From Cymbidium sinense (Eukaryota; Streptophyta; Magnoliopsida; Asparagales; Orchidaceae), in the NCBI GenBank assembly GCA_021442155.1, contig CM038228.1:88121737-88185736 (forward strand): a stretch of DNA of 64,000 bases, given 5' to 3'. Both the position numbers and the translations under genes were made by a program. The notes beneath the pieces were generated by a model. That model was not told the origin of the DNA. It worked only from the letters and a program-made list of their open reading frames with translations, and did not search any database. Shown here one piece after another: positions 1 to 12,840 of this stretch. Within the stretch, counting starts at the first letter, position 1. Each line of letters starts with the position of its first letter.

Positions 1-13
1 GCCCAAAGATTTC

Positions 14-31
14 TAGGGACTCCACTGGGGA
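14..31 (+). promoter_or_regulatory. Primer binding site of element C (tRNA-Arg type, decayed)
   Basis: These 18 bases resemble the complement of the 3' end of plant tRNA-Arg(ACG) including CCA (consensus TGGCGACTCCGCTGGGGA), with 15 of 18 matching. Tat/Ogre elements commonly use tRNA-Arg as primer (family knowledge). The window therefore opens at the junction between a 5' LTR lying outside it and element C's internal region. The bases just after it contain a TTTCCATCTTTGG-like motif that also follows the other two primer sites in the window. Confidence 0.7.
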
Positions 32-986
32 CATAATTCTCTTTCCATCTTTGGCTAGTCATATATGTGCTATAATAGCAACAAGATATTTAAAAATTCA
101 AAAAAAAAAATGGTGATTTAAATGTATAATCAATTCAAATTGCTAATGTATGAGGATCTATGTAGAATGAATTATTCTGTAGAGTATATTTTTATTACAC
201 TATTATTTTATTTTGTAATACATCTGCATTTTGAAAGTATGGGATAAAATAATCATTACTAATTACTAATCCTCATCTTTTACTTTTGTAGAATGGATCT
301 AAAGAGCACTCCTTTCACTGTTCAACTAGGGTGTGGTGCAAACATCTGTCTAGCCAATGCCATCATCAATAGGAGATGTTGGGGCTACCATTCAATTTGG
401 TAGCTTGAATTTCCTTATAGTAGCTTTTGAAGTACACTGGTACACTCGTCGAGGCCATCTTTGAAATGCCTTAGGTTCAGCTCTACTCACTATGCTCATG
501 TAGTCGCAACCAACTACTATTAAGCAGTTCTCTTGATAGAGAACTTCAGTCTTTAAAAGACTAGGTCAATCTGAAGCCCCTATGATGAAGAGAACCGTTA
601 ATGGGAAAACTGTGTCTTTAATGTCTCATGGTACAACTACTTCACCGATTGAACCTTCTGTACGTGAAAACATGATCATGAAGCTTCCTCATCAGGAAGC
701 AAATTAACTATAAGACAGAGAAGAAAAAGAAATGCTGAGCTAAGATTTCAGCAAATCCCATTTGAATGACCCAGTGAACAAACAATAATGCCACTAGAAG
801 TAAGTATTCCTACCCATAACAACTTTGACAATTTAAAATGGGTAAAAAATGAATAGCTCTACTGGTGAGGTGAAGCAGTCTTTTTAGACTCAACAACGTC
901 AAGCTCCACCACTATAGAGGAGATAACCTAAAATATTGTCTGTTTGAATACACAACGTCCTTAAAGTAATCAAGGAAAGAGGCTTA
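32..986 (+). other. Leader and possible 5' gag/ORF1 remnant of element C
   Basis: No long open frame is visible. The stretch lies between the primer site and recognisable gag. It contains small hairpins, for example GCTACC/GGTAGC around 384-404 and GTTCTC/GAGAAC around 527-544, and many stops in every frame. It could hold a degraded upstream ORF like the one known in Ogre elements, but I cannot show that. No hairpin array like that of element A is present. Confidence 0.4.
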
Positions 987-3349
987 ATGAAAAGAAAATT
1001 TCAAAGGCATGTGGTTATTGAAAATACTGAAGCTCCACCAAGGAGATTATCATCTATTATGGTAACCAGTCATCGAGTCAAGTATGCTTCATGCGGTGAG
1101 CATCATAGCGTGACACTCGAACCACGTGTCAAAGAATCCACCGAAAGGTCCCAAATCATGAAGAATGGAAGAGGTGTGACATCTGATACACATATTCAAA
1201 ATCAATCTCAAAAATAACCCATCATATGTGGATACCTAAAAGAAGGGATATCACTGCTAAAAGACATGATGGTCGACACCCTAGAGAATTCTCTAGGGGA
1301 TCCCATTATCGATCAGATTCACTCCCACAAGAGATAGTTGACTTTGATCACAGTCCTTTAATGGAAGAAGTGTTTATTCTGTACACTGAATCAAAGATCC
1401 ACTAGAAACATTGATCAAAAGTTCATGTGCAAGAAGAAATAATGAAGAGAACACAATGGAAGTGGAAGTCATCTATATTGTTAGAGATATAGATGAACTT
1501 TCTGCTCAGCACCATCAGCATCAACATGGACCCAGGGAAACCTAAACCTGAATTTGATATTTATGAAAGCAAGTAAAAGATGGATCTTCAATCTCTACTG
1601 AAGAGAAAGAAGAAGAAGATCAAAATGAGAAAGAGATCATGGGTGTTGAAGTTGTTTATATGGTTGAACTAAGAAATGATCAACGATACATGCTTTTATA
1701 ATTAGCATCATTGTTCAAATACCTATCAATAAATGAATGCACAAGGAGAAAGATAATCAAGTTCTTCCCCTAAAGATGAGCAAGGAACAAAACATCAACA
1801 AGAAATAGAGGAAGAAGAAGAGCTTGTACTTATTGACACTATGGCGCTAGCTAGAGAATAAAGAGAAATGCAGTGTTAAATAAAAATCAAAGATAAAAAA
1901 ATTGCATAGATTGGTACCAAGATGAATGATATGATGGTACAAATGAATATCATGATGGATATGTTGTAGAAAAATATCACATCAACTGCGACTTATTGCT
2001 AATTAGCGGGTATCTAAATAAAGTAGATCTATACAGGTCACTCTAAGTACCAGGAGTTCTGTGGTACATGCACTACATGAGGGAATGAGGATTAATAACT
2101 ACCACTTCAATTGATAATTCAAAATATGGCAGACACCTAGAATGGTAATTTTCGGTAAAATAATAATCAATGAAAAGATAAAGGAAGTTATAACTTCAGA
2201 GCAAGCTGAAAAGTTGGTGAGTAAGGGTCACCCTTACCCAACTGAATATGATCAAGTATCATACCCAAAAGGTTACTCAGTGCTAAAATTTAATACTTTT
2301 AGTGGGCTTGGTAACCCAAAGCAACATCTAGCCCAATTTAAGGCTACTTGTGGTAACACAGGAGGGAATGATGCATTGCTTTTTTGGTTGGTCAGCAGAC
2401 TGACCTCAACTACTTTCGAGTGGTATGCAGAATTGTCAAATGATTCAGTTAAAACTTTTGCTGAGTTAGAGACAATATTCATGAAGAGGTTCGCCGGTTA
2501 GAGAAAATAATAATATTTAAAAAAGGAGAAAAGATGAGTCAGTGATAAAATTCATAAGTCGTTGGCATAACCTAAGTATGAAATGTGAACAACAAATAGG
2601 AGGAAGAACATGTGATCTAACTGTTAATGGACAATTCCAAGACTTGCTTGATAGGGTGGCCAAATTTAAAAATCTGAATTGCCCTAAGTCTAAAATCTAT
2701 ACAGATAAATCAAAGGAAAACAAGCTTTCAGACTCAAGAAAAAATGAAACCCATGCCACTTCCTATAGCCCAAATGGTGAAAAATGAGTAATATATAATG
2801 TGGATAAAGGAAAACAACCAATGTATGATGATGATAAGGGAAAGAAGCTTGTCTGTTCTAATCCACAGCCAAAATTGGTATTGAGAGGCAATGATAAACC
2901 TAAGACTTTTCAATGTGGTGGAGAGCATCAAAAACAAACAACAAGAGATAATGAGCGAATGCAACTATCTCTTAAGAAAAAGATGAACAAAGAATATTCC
3001 TTTAGAAGGGACAGTGTGGGTAAATTATTTCGGCAAGAAGAAAAAGTTGGTCTAAAATTATCAAAAATTAAAATACCTGAAGAAGCTGATCAAGTCAATA
3101 ATCCAAATTACTATCCCTATCATCAGATGATCAGTCATCCTATTGAAGATTATTATGTCTTCAAAGATTGGTTATAAAGGAAGTATCGATGTGGTGAATT
3201 TACATTATCTGATAGTGTTCTAGTCAACCCAAAAAAAGAGACTACAATGATGATTACATGCACTTCCGTATCATCCATTAAAGACAAAAAGAAAGAGAAA
3301 TCAGTTCAAAATGGGAACAGCTAGATCTGAATATCTGTAGTTAAAGGCG
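987..3349 (+). pseudogene. gag: Broken gag of Tat/Ogre element C
   Basis: Remnant of the capsid/nucleocapsid polyprotein that would package element RNA. The fragment at 987-1217 is open but not recognisable. The frame at 2142-2501 carries the clearest capsid signature (Retrotrans_gag family): GNPKQHLAQF near its centre and FEWYAEL about 30 residues before its end. It continues with a frame shift at 2542-2787 (FISRWHNLSMKCEQQ) and at 2800-3177, which holds the late-gag region typical of this lineage, NPNYYPYHQMISHPIEDYYV. A stop at 3175-3177 breaks that tail and the same frame then reads on to about 3320. Several frameshifts and stops make it non-functional. Element B begins at 3350, and coding sequence of the same type resumes after 59076, so both halves probably belong to one element. 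Confidence 0.8.
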
Positions 3350-6300
3350 TGTTGACCTCATTTTTGAATGAGGTTAATATTAACATGAAATCAATAATTA
3401 GGAGGTTCTAATTTCAATTAGAAACTTCCTAATTCAGTACTTAGGATACTACACTTAGTGTCCTAAGAAATCAACTTAAATTTTCAATTTGGATTAATTC
3501 AGATAAAATCCAATTAATTCAAATTGAAATTTAATTGAAAAAAATTTTAAAATCAATTAATTAAACTCTAAATCAATTTATCATTAATCCAAAATGATTA
3601 AAATCCAAATTAAACTTAATTTCAAATTCCTTTGAATTGATTTTGAATTGGATTAAGCTAAAATCAATGCACTTGATTTGGAATCAAATTCCAACCTAAA
3701 TCAAATGTACTCCAACATGAACTAAATTGGGCAGCACGCATTAGCCTAAGGCTATATGATGATGCCATAATCCATAAAAATCCAAAGGATAAAAAAAACC
3801 AATTTTTTTCTCTTTCGATGCAAACAACACCTCACCCACTCTTTCTCTTCCCATGAGAAAGAAAACAAAAGCCACCTCCCCAGAGAATGGATGCCTTCAA
3901 GTGAAGGCAAGCAATTAAGGCAGGAAGAAACCTCTAAAAGTTTGCCCAAATTCTAGCTAACCAAGGAGGAGAGAAAAAAGAAGGGAAAAAGAAGAAGAAG
4001 ATGTGAAGGTGAGCTCTTGGCCAAGTGTAGAAACCAAGCAAGGAAGCTCCCTACCTCTTATGTGAACATTCCAATATGCTCACAAGACCAAAGGGACTTG
4101 ATCTCACACCTTAACCCGCCTTGCCGCCGCTGGTGGCCAGAGTTCGGCCACCAAAATCCTCACATCTAGAGCTCTCGGCCAACAATGGAAAGTGGGGAGG
4201 GGAGGTCTATTCCTTCCCCACTTTCATTCTAAAAGCTTCGCCAAGGCAAGGGGAGAAGATCCCGATGACAATCCGACCCCCTCGCCGCTAGCACACTGGA
4301 AAATGGACGAAGGCCACAAGCCCCTCCAATGGTGAAATCCAAGATGGGGATTTTTACCTCAAATTGAAGCTACCAAAATGTTCTAGAGCTTATGAAGATC
4401 CAAAATGAAATCCTACCCGACCCCCTTGCCGTCGGCAAGCTAGAAAATGACCAACGCCACCTCAAACTGAGTGTGCGTTGGTATAGGGAGAAATCCATGG
4501 GGAACCAAGCCACCAAACTTAGTGCACATGTTTGTTGGGTCAAGGTAAAGCTAATGGGATCGGTCTCAGCATCGGCGATTGCTGGAATCTGGGTATGCAC
4601 TTTCTCCCTCCCTCTAGGCTATCAGTTTTGGAGCTTTATGAAAGAAATTCATTTCTAATTGGATTTATCCATATGGATGGGTTCTAGATTAGTCACTGGT
4701 CATTTTGGGATCAAAATTAGGGTTTGATTCATCGGTGAATGCTGGAGATTAGCAAGAAATCATGGATGGTGTCCATTTCTCACCGACGAACTTCAGAATT
4801 TAACCCGACCGTCTCATCCTTCTCTTATGATTGAACGACTCCAATCTAGGTGAACCATTAGATTAAACCACTTAGGAACCCCTCAGGCTTATGCAGCAGC
4901 CATGTGGGATTTGCTTGGACCATTGATGTGGGGCCACACGGACAGACACGCCACGTAGGCGTGTGCCACGCGGCTTGCGCGTGGACCCCTCACTTGAAAC
5001 CATTCGTTATCTATTTTAAAATATTTAAAAATCACAGGAAACTTATAAAATTCATAGAAAAATAAAGAAAATCAGAAAAAGACAAATGAGAGCTCTATGG
5101 TTTCATCTTGATGAGAGGAATCCATAGAAATTAAAATCCCAATTTTATTAGGTATTTTCCCCTTGATTTGGGTTTAATTGAAAAATATTAAACCCTAATT
5201 ACTCTCAAATTAATAATCCAATTAATTTGAAACTTTGGGGAAATGAAATTAAGCATAAAACACACCTTAAATGAATTTTTTGGAATTTAATTCTTTGAAT
5301 TCAAAGGAAATAAAAATTTCATATGCTTAACACTAAAATTAATCAAATTAATTAATCCTTAATGATTAATTAAGGAATTTTAATCTAATAACCATAAATC
5401 ACCCTAATGAACTTCAGTGAACATTAAAACATCACTTAAACTCAATTAAACCTAATAATCCTTAAATTGACCTAATTAAGCAATTAAATTAATTAAATAA
5501 CCTGAATTTAATTAAATCATAATAAATCAACTAGTTAACCAAAAATTATGAATAAATAGTCATTGGAAAAGTATTTCAGTGAAGAATTTATGAAAAAATA
5601 AAACCCTTAACTGAATCTCAATAAATTAGGCTTAATTTAGGTTTTAATGAAATCATTAAAACCTTAATTATTCCCTAATTACAAATCTAATCAAGATGAA
5701 ACTTTTGAACATTTGAAATTAGCATGTAACCCCACTTGCCAGAAAATTTTCAATCCCAATTGATATCTGGATTCAGAGTTGTTAAATTTCTAAATCCTTA
5801 GGTCCATGTTAATCAAATAATAGGTTAAGAAAAATAATTAATCTATTAAATTAAATGGTAATTCAAATCAATTTCAATCAAACATAAGAAAATTATTAAG
5901 GAACTTCTCTAAGTTTCTTAGTCAATTAAAGTGATCAAATTCAATCTTAGGTTAATTAAGTAAAACCTTAGGTTGACAAAATTATTAATTAACTTAAACC
6001 TTAATCTTTGAATTAATAAAATTTAATGAAACCACTCATATCTAATGAATTTAAAAAATGAATCTAAAACTTAGGTAATTAAATCAGATCAAATAATTAA
6101 CTCAAATGCTTTAGGTTAAGCATAATCCATGAACAAACCTAAGGTACTAATTCATATTAATGAACTTAAACCTTAAGCTTACAAATCCATGATTTAATAA
6201 CTTAAATTAAATGAATGAAATCAAACTTTAATCTAAACTCTTTAAATTAACATAAGCCAAATCAAATGAAACCCATATAACTTAATTCAAAATGAAATAA

Positions 6301-8756
6301 ATCATAACTTAATCAAATCAAACAAAGTAATTCAAACAAATGAGATAATTCAAATCAAATCTAAAAAGAAAAGAAACATAAAACCAATCCAAATATAAAT
6401 AATAATAAAAAGATTAATTAAGATACTTAAGAATCTTAGTTTGACTTTTGAAAATTTCATTAGGATTTAGGATGTGGAATAAATTGAGTTTCACTTAAAA
6501 AATGAAATTCATTCTATTTCTCATTCTTGAAAACCTATACAACTTAAATAAAATAAAATGGAATAAAAATGGGAATTAAATCACTAAACCATTTGAATTT
6601 GAAACTACCCAAAGGTAAAAATTAAACAAAATCAAACTTCAAATTGAAACTTGAACTAAAAAGGCTTAGCAAAGACTTACCACACAAGCCCAACTTTTGC
6701 ACACACAAGATTACTTAGGTCACGAACTCTAGATCTAGGTTAGATCATTCTATGATTTTCTTTTAATCTCCTGTGATATATTGTGCTGTGATTCACATGT
6801 CTATGTGGTGTATGGCTTTAGACTGGATTCCTAGGCATGTTTGCTCATTTGACTGGATGTTAGGGCATTCTTTCTAGATTTAACACTATTTTTTGCAGGG
6901 GGCTGTGTTAAAGGGATCACTGTAATAAATAAATCATAAAATTATTATTTGCTTGGTCTGAAAATCCCTTACCATAGTCCATAGGATAAGTGGGCTTGAC
7001 TAGCAACTAATGCTAAGTCCGTATGTTTAGGAAATATAAACTGCTTTGTGTGCTGTGTTTATTTCCTAACATCTATTTTGCAGGGCTTAGGATTTCTTTT
7101 GAATTTTAAATGTAAATTTGAGCTTAGAATTACGTTAGGATCTATGGGGTCTAGGATTAGCAGGAGCTGACCCAAGTAGGAGATGGTGTGGCGGTCCCCT
7201 GTGGAGCCCGATGGATGTTCCTGTCGAAGGAGACTTTCCTAGAAAGAAAACCCATAAATCTAAAACTTATAGTTCTAGGCCGGGTTGTATAAGGGCAGAA
7301 CTCAACTGGCTATTTTTATTTCTTTCGGGGTGTACGATAGTACCCGGATGCATCAGCCTTTTTCTTATATAATTTAATTTGGCTTAATTTATTTTGGGTG
7401 CACAATAGAAACAACATGCTTTTCTTAGGTTTCTTTCTATGCTGTGTTTGTGCTGTGATGAATGCCTAGACGTAGGCTCGTAGGATAAACTAAATTTTCT
7501 ATCCAACTAAATCAATTGAAACATAAAAATAAATACAACTCATAATCTTCATATGAAAGCCTAGGTATTAAAACAATATAAAATATGTAGCAACCCCTTT
7601 GCTGGATGTTTTAACATCTTGCATAAATCATATTATTTCACTCTTGATTAATGAAGAACTTCCATCTTTGCTAGAGAACTTGGGCTTGACCTTTGAGAGC
7701 CTATGATGGAAGTACACCTTCTTCTATTCTGATTTGGCCCATAAACTTTCTAATTGCATGCATTAGGCATATATTATATTCCTATGGCCTAATTGAATCC
7801 TGGGTCAAAATTTATTAAATTCTAAAAAATATGCATTAGTTAGATGCATCTTCATACCCTACATGATCCTAAGGATTAGGGAGAGAGTCTAGGTTCATAG
7901 ATTCCTTTCCTAAGAATACAACAACCTAGCCATCTTGCATTCATATGACTTAGCCTCATGGTTGTAAAATATGCATAGGTGGTGTTAGGTGGCAGCCTTA
8001 TCCAGGTAGGTTGTAAGTCCAGAAGAATCAGGGATAGGTTAGTTCCCTCAAGTGAGGAGAATGACTAGAAAGAACTAGGTTGAGCATCTGACTTGTGTCA
8101 GAAGCACCTATAGATTAGGTTCTGAAGCATCCTTTTAGGAATAAGTCTTCAACCCTAGGCATTTCTACAATCTTATGTTGCTAGAATCTAAGCCCTAGAT
8201 TTTTAAGAAAATGATAACTCAAAATCTAAAATTAAATCCCAAATTTGAAGCCCAATCATAGGATAGGTGAAATGTCTACTAGGCATCCTAGTATTAATTG
8301 ACATTTCCTTCTCTTTCCCATTTGACTCTTGAAAATCACTCTCTCCAATTTAGACCTCTCCCAATTGAATTTCAAAAAATCAATCCTTTGAAAGCTACCT
8401 TAGCAGTCTTTAGAAATAACCACTTATTTCTTTAATCGAGAGTATTCTTAGGAAGAGACCCTTCCTAAGATGTAATTAACTATAGAGGCTTTGCCTTTAT
8501 AGGGAACCATGATCCTAGGATAAAATAAACCCTATTCTACTTTTCCATGTAGTTCAGGAGAAAATACTCTAGTACATGAAAGACCCAATAGCCTAAGGAG
8601 TCTTTTATTGAAATGATTGAATCCATTATAGGAGGACATGTTTATCTTTCATGATAATATGTTTATTCCTTAATGTCATATTTTGTCATCTAAATAAAAT
8701 ATTCCTAAACTCTATGTGGTGTCATTTCTTTTCTCTATTCTAAAAAAATACTAACA
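3350..8756 (+). repeat. 5' LTR of element B
   Basis: Long terminal repeat of 5,407 bp, starting TGTTGACC and ending AACA seven bases before the primer site. It matches the 3' LTR closely in places: between 6061-6180 and its partner near 57520-57638 I count five substitutions and one indel. A GC-richer block lies at about 4000-4990, and an AT-rich block with many TTAATTAA-like words at 5030-6650. The last third (about 6700-8756) is also shared with the LTRs of elements A and D, whereas the first half is specific to B. It contains AATAAA motifs near 6924 and two TTTGCAGGG acceptor-like sites near 6893 and 7077. Confidence 0.8.
3355..3374 (+). other. Perfect hairpin at LTR start (element B, 5' copy)
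   Basis: ACCTCATT (3355-3362) pairs perfectly with AATGAGGT (3367-3374) around the loop TTTG, five bases inside the LTR. The 3' copy (54939-54958) has one mismatch. Related LTRs A and D keep a hairpin at the same place with altered stem bases. Confidence 0.75.
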
Positions 8757-8763
8757 TATTTTC

Positions 8764-8781
8764 TAGCGACTCCACTAGGGA
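8764..8781 (+). promoter_or_regulatory. Primer binding site of element B (tRNA-Arg type, decayed)
   Basis: It starts seven bases after the 5' LTR end and matches 15 of 18 positions of the complement of tRNA-Arg(ACG) 3' end. It is followed at once by TTTCTCTCTCCATCTTT, a motif shared with the region after the primer sites of elements A and C. Confidence 0.75.
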
Positions 8782-9865
8782 CTGGTTTCTCTCTCCATCT
8801 TTAGAAATAAAGGGTTATTTCTATATATCGGCAGTGTCCTAGTGTCACTCACCAGTCAAGATTGCATTTCTTTCTGTTGGATACCTAGCCATTTCATTCT
8901 TGGTTGAGCCTATCCAACATCTTGGATAGAGGTTGTAGAACTCTTCATTTATCAAAGTTAAATGATTGGGTCTTAGAACCAAATCTCAAATAAAATGAGA
9001 GGTGAGAGAAATAAATAAAAATCAAGTCATTTTTGTTAGGACCTAAATCTGGTCAAGATGAATTTGAAACCATTCCAATATAGAAAAGATATGTTAAATT
9101 TAAAAAAAGTATAAAAAGTACTTCAAATTTTGAAAAGCAAATCTCCAAAAAAAATAAATCCTCAAAGTTAAACTTATCATTGATCTTACTTTGGCTTTAT
9201 ACTAAAGCTAAAGAGAATCAGGACAGGGTCCTTGAATGGATACCATTTATTCTACTACATTCAAAGATGGCAAACACCTAAGGATGTAGATTAAAATGAA
9301 GGCATTCCTTTAAATCCTAAAAAAAGTTAAATCAAAAGGAGGCATAGTTGTGACTAATACCCCTTTACCACCATGATTGAAGTTTGAATTGCATTTTTTT
9401 TTAAAAAGGATTAATACAAAAAATCATCCCAAAAAGAGAATGCCTTATTGACTTAGGCAGAGGTTGGTTAAGGAATTAAATGTAAAGCTTATATCCTTAT
9501 AGATCAAAAGTTCACATAAATGCAAATCAACTTTAATCTTAATTTTTTTCCACAAGTCCACTAGAATATTGGAAAATTAATTGTTCATTATAATTGACCA
9601 AATATAAGGAGTGACTTGGAGGTAACCTTCTTTTAGACCTTTTCAAAACCTTAAATTCTTAAGAGCTTAGGAGAGAGTCAAAAGAGGAAGATGGCATGAC
9701 ATAAAAAAAGAAGTGATAGGATTTACTTTTGCTCCTAATCAATAGAAGAAAAGAGAGGGTAGTGAAAGAGAATTCTAATTCTCCTGATAAACTTGAAATG
9801 ACTAAAATTTAAACCAAAAAATTTAAATCTCAGCTTGCAATGGAATCTTTGACCAATAAATTTAA
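8782..9865 (+). other. Leader and eroded gag-side interior of element B
   Basis: This stretch is continuous with the primer site and ends where - strand LTR D begins. No frame stays open for more than about 60 codons. A stretch near 9790-9870 reads like charged coding sequence in one frame but has stops. I see no domain. Confidence 0.4.
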
Positions 9866-11094
9866 GAATACTCTTGATTAATGTAAATGATCATTATCTC
9901 CAAAGATTTTGAAAAGGTAGGATTATCAATCGACTGGTTTATTTTTAGAAAGTCAAATGGGATCGATCAAGAGGAGGGAGTTCTTATCGAAGTCAAATGA
10001 AAATAAATAGGGAATTCTTAAGATACTAGGAAGCCTAGTAAGCATCCCAAACTATCCTATGGTTGGGCTTTACATTTTTGAAATTGAATTAATTTTTTTT
10101 GAGTTGAATTTTCATTAGAAATTTAGGGCTTATAATTCCATGATACAAGGTCATGGAAGATGCCTAAGAGATGAGGATTTATGCTTGGAGCTCACAAAGA
10201 GAAGCAGCAAACTCAAAACCTAAATCTAGGGAGCTTTGGCGAGGGCCAAAAGTATGACCTAAATCTAAGGCAAAAATGGGTATTTGGTTTACCTCAAAAA
10301 GAGAGGATAAACCACCCGATTGTTGGACTTACAACCGCCTAGGGGTGGCTGCCAACTAACTCCTCCTATGTTTTAAAATATGTAGGAAAGTTAAATGTTT
10401 ATGGAAGATAACAAGGTTAATATTTATTTAGAAAGAGACTAAGTCTTTAAACACACTCCCAAAGAGACTAGATCATGTAGGCATGCCTTAATGACTTAAA
10501 TACAATGCAAATTTTTCATGTGTTTTATCTTTATTTTGGACAATCAATTTGACACAGACTTTAGGATTCTTTATGCCTAATGCATGAGAAATTAGATTAT
10601 GGGCAAAAATAATAAGATAAGGAGGTGTGTTTTCACCCTTGATCTCACAGGTTAAGCCAAGTTCTCTGGAAAAGGTGGAAGCCCTCCAATCAAGAGTGAA
10701 ATAATATGCTTTTTATACATGATGTTAAAAAAGAAAGTACACATCCAACTAAGGGGTTGCTAATTCTTTTATCTTGATTTTAAAACCTAAGCTTTAGATG
10801 AGGTTATGAGTTACTTATTTTTAATTTGGTTGTTTAATTGGATAGAAATTTATTTTTCTAAGAGCCTAATCGTCATCAGGCCATACATCAAAGCAAGGAA
10901 AAAACTAGATGGCATCTTAATGTGCAAGTTAAACAAATATCAATCAATTTATAAAATTAGCACAAAAGAATAAAAGGCCATTTATGGTTGGGCTCCACCA
11001 CACAAACCCAAAAATAAATTGGGTATACAACCCGGATTACAAATGAATTAATTACAATCAAGTAAAGAATTCATGTTATGGGAGTCTTCATTCT

Positions 11095-11165
11095 TCATTT
11101 CTTCTTTCTTCTTTTCTTCTTTCTTCTTTCTTCTTTCTTCTTTCTTCTTTTTTGTTTCTTCTTTT
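11095..11165 (+). repeat. Pyrimidine microsatellite (TTCTTCTTTC type)
   Basis: Imperfect run of TTCTTTC units. Equivalent tracts occur at the same LTR position at 41570-41632 (same orientation) and 37655-37702 (inverted, purine strand), so it is an LTR component and not a new expansion. Confidence 0.85.
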
Positions 11166-12540
11166 GGTTCCTTCTTTTAGATGGTTAGAATGTGATTGCT
11201 TCAAAGGCTTCACATACTATATAAGCTATAATCTTATAACCAATGTTCATCCTAATCCCACATAACAATCATTCCAAAATCCTAATTGCAAAATTACATG
11301 AAAATGGGAAAAAGGAAATATAACTAACACCTACAAAATAGATATTAGCCAAACAAACCATACAATCCCAAGCATGTATATATATGAATTGGACTTAGCA
11401 ACCCACATATGAGTAACCAAGTCCACCTGGCCTATTTTGTATTATGCTTAGGGGTATAAGCACATGATAAAAGTAGTTATATTTTTATTTATTATAATGC
11501 CCCTTCAGCACAATCCCCTGTAGAAGATATTGATAAGACTAGATCATCCTACCATTAACATGTTTGATTTAGTTATTAGATTGAAATATTTAATGGTTAA
11601 TTAATTATCTTATTCCAAATGGATGTGATTTAATCATATGTTAATTAAGTTTACTTTCATTTTATTTGATTTAATTCGATTAGTGTTAAATGATTATGTT
11701 GAATTTATTTATTAATCGATTTAATTTTTTTAGTTTATTTAATAATTAATTAGTTTCAATTGATTTATACTCATTAAGGGGTTTCATATGATTAGGATTC
11801 CATGCTTAGTGTAAGTTTAGTTATACCAATTTCACTCATGTTAAAGTTTCCTAAATTTGTTTAATTTTAAGTTTGATTTAAGATTTAATCATTTAATTGA
11901 GTTTTATTAGCTCAAATCATATTTAATTTAATTTCCTTGAAGGATGATATTTTTCTGATTTGAGTTTTGATTAATGATTGCTTAAGCGCTATTTCATTTT
12001 TGATGTTGATTTGATATTCAAATTACTTTTAAATTATATTTGAATTAACTCCTTAATTGATTAAACTCTACTCTTAAGTGTTTGTTTGGGTTCATTAGGA
12101 TTTAGAAGATCACATTATTTTTTTAAGAGTCCTAGATGTCAATTGAAGTGATTTAAGCCATTTTGAAGATTTTTGTAAATTTTTGAATTTTTATTTGATT
12201 TATTTTATTAAAATGGACAATCGAAACTTCAAAATTTAATTTCTCCCAATCCAGAAGTCCTTTCTACTTGAAATTTTTAAGGTAGGTGTGTTTTAACTTT
12301 AGTTTCAATCCCTAAAAATTTTAACTTAATCTAACATATATTTTTGATTCAATTAATAAAATTTAATTTTTACTAAAACTCAAATTAAGCTCAAAGTACT
12401 TAGTAAAATTTGGGGATTTTGGATTTGTTGGATTTCTCTTAGAAAGATGAATCCAATGAGCCCCGTTTGCAATTTTTAGTTAAATATTTTATTTTTTATG
12501 AATTTTTGAAGTTTCGGGTGATTTAAATTAAATTTTTTTA

Positions 12541-12840
12541 TAAAAGGAATATCGCGTGTTAGGCGAATGGAAAATGACCAACTCAATCCAATCATGTGGA
12601 CGGTCAATCGATCGCATAATCAGGCCAAGTTTGAGTGATACATGTGATGCCATCTAATCGTACCGCGCAATCGATGTCAGATCGCATCGCGATCCAAATG
12701 CACGAATTACCGAACGCGTGATCGATCTAGATCACATCAGGTGATCTGAAGGCCCGGATTGCACGATCCACGTGTGATTCGAGTCATCCAATCTCATGAA
12801 CCGTGGGATCGAATGATAGATGTAGCCTATCAGATGGTGA
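12541..12840 (-). other. CpG-rich island in LTR D with a G-box
   Basis: I count 24 CpG dinucleotides in these 300 bases, against about 2 in the preceding 300 and about 5 in the following 300. The block is rich in GATCG/CGATC words and contains CACGTG at about 12769-12774, the core of the plant G-box. It occupies the same place in the LTR as the CpG-rich blocks at 34740-34890 and 44461-44640. A promoter role is an inference. Confidence 0.6.

Noticed and set aside
3349..3353. GTGTT at the left end of B matching GTGTT at 59076-59080 as a target duplication
   Set aside because: It would force the LTR to start at GACC and not at the TG seen in both copies; the overlap with TGTT is probably chance.
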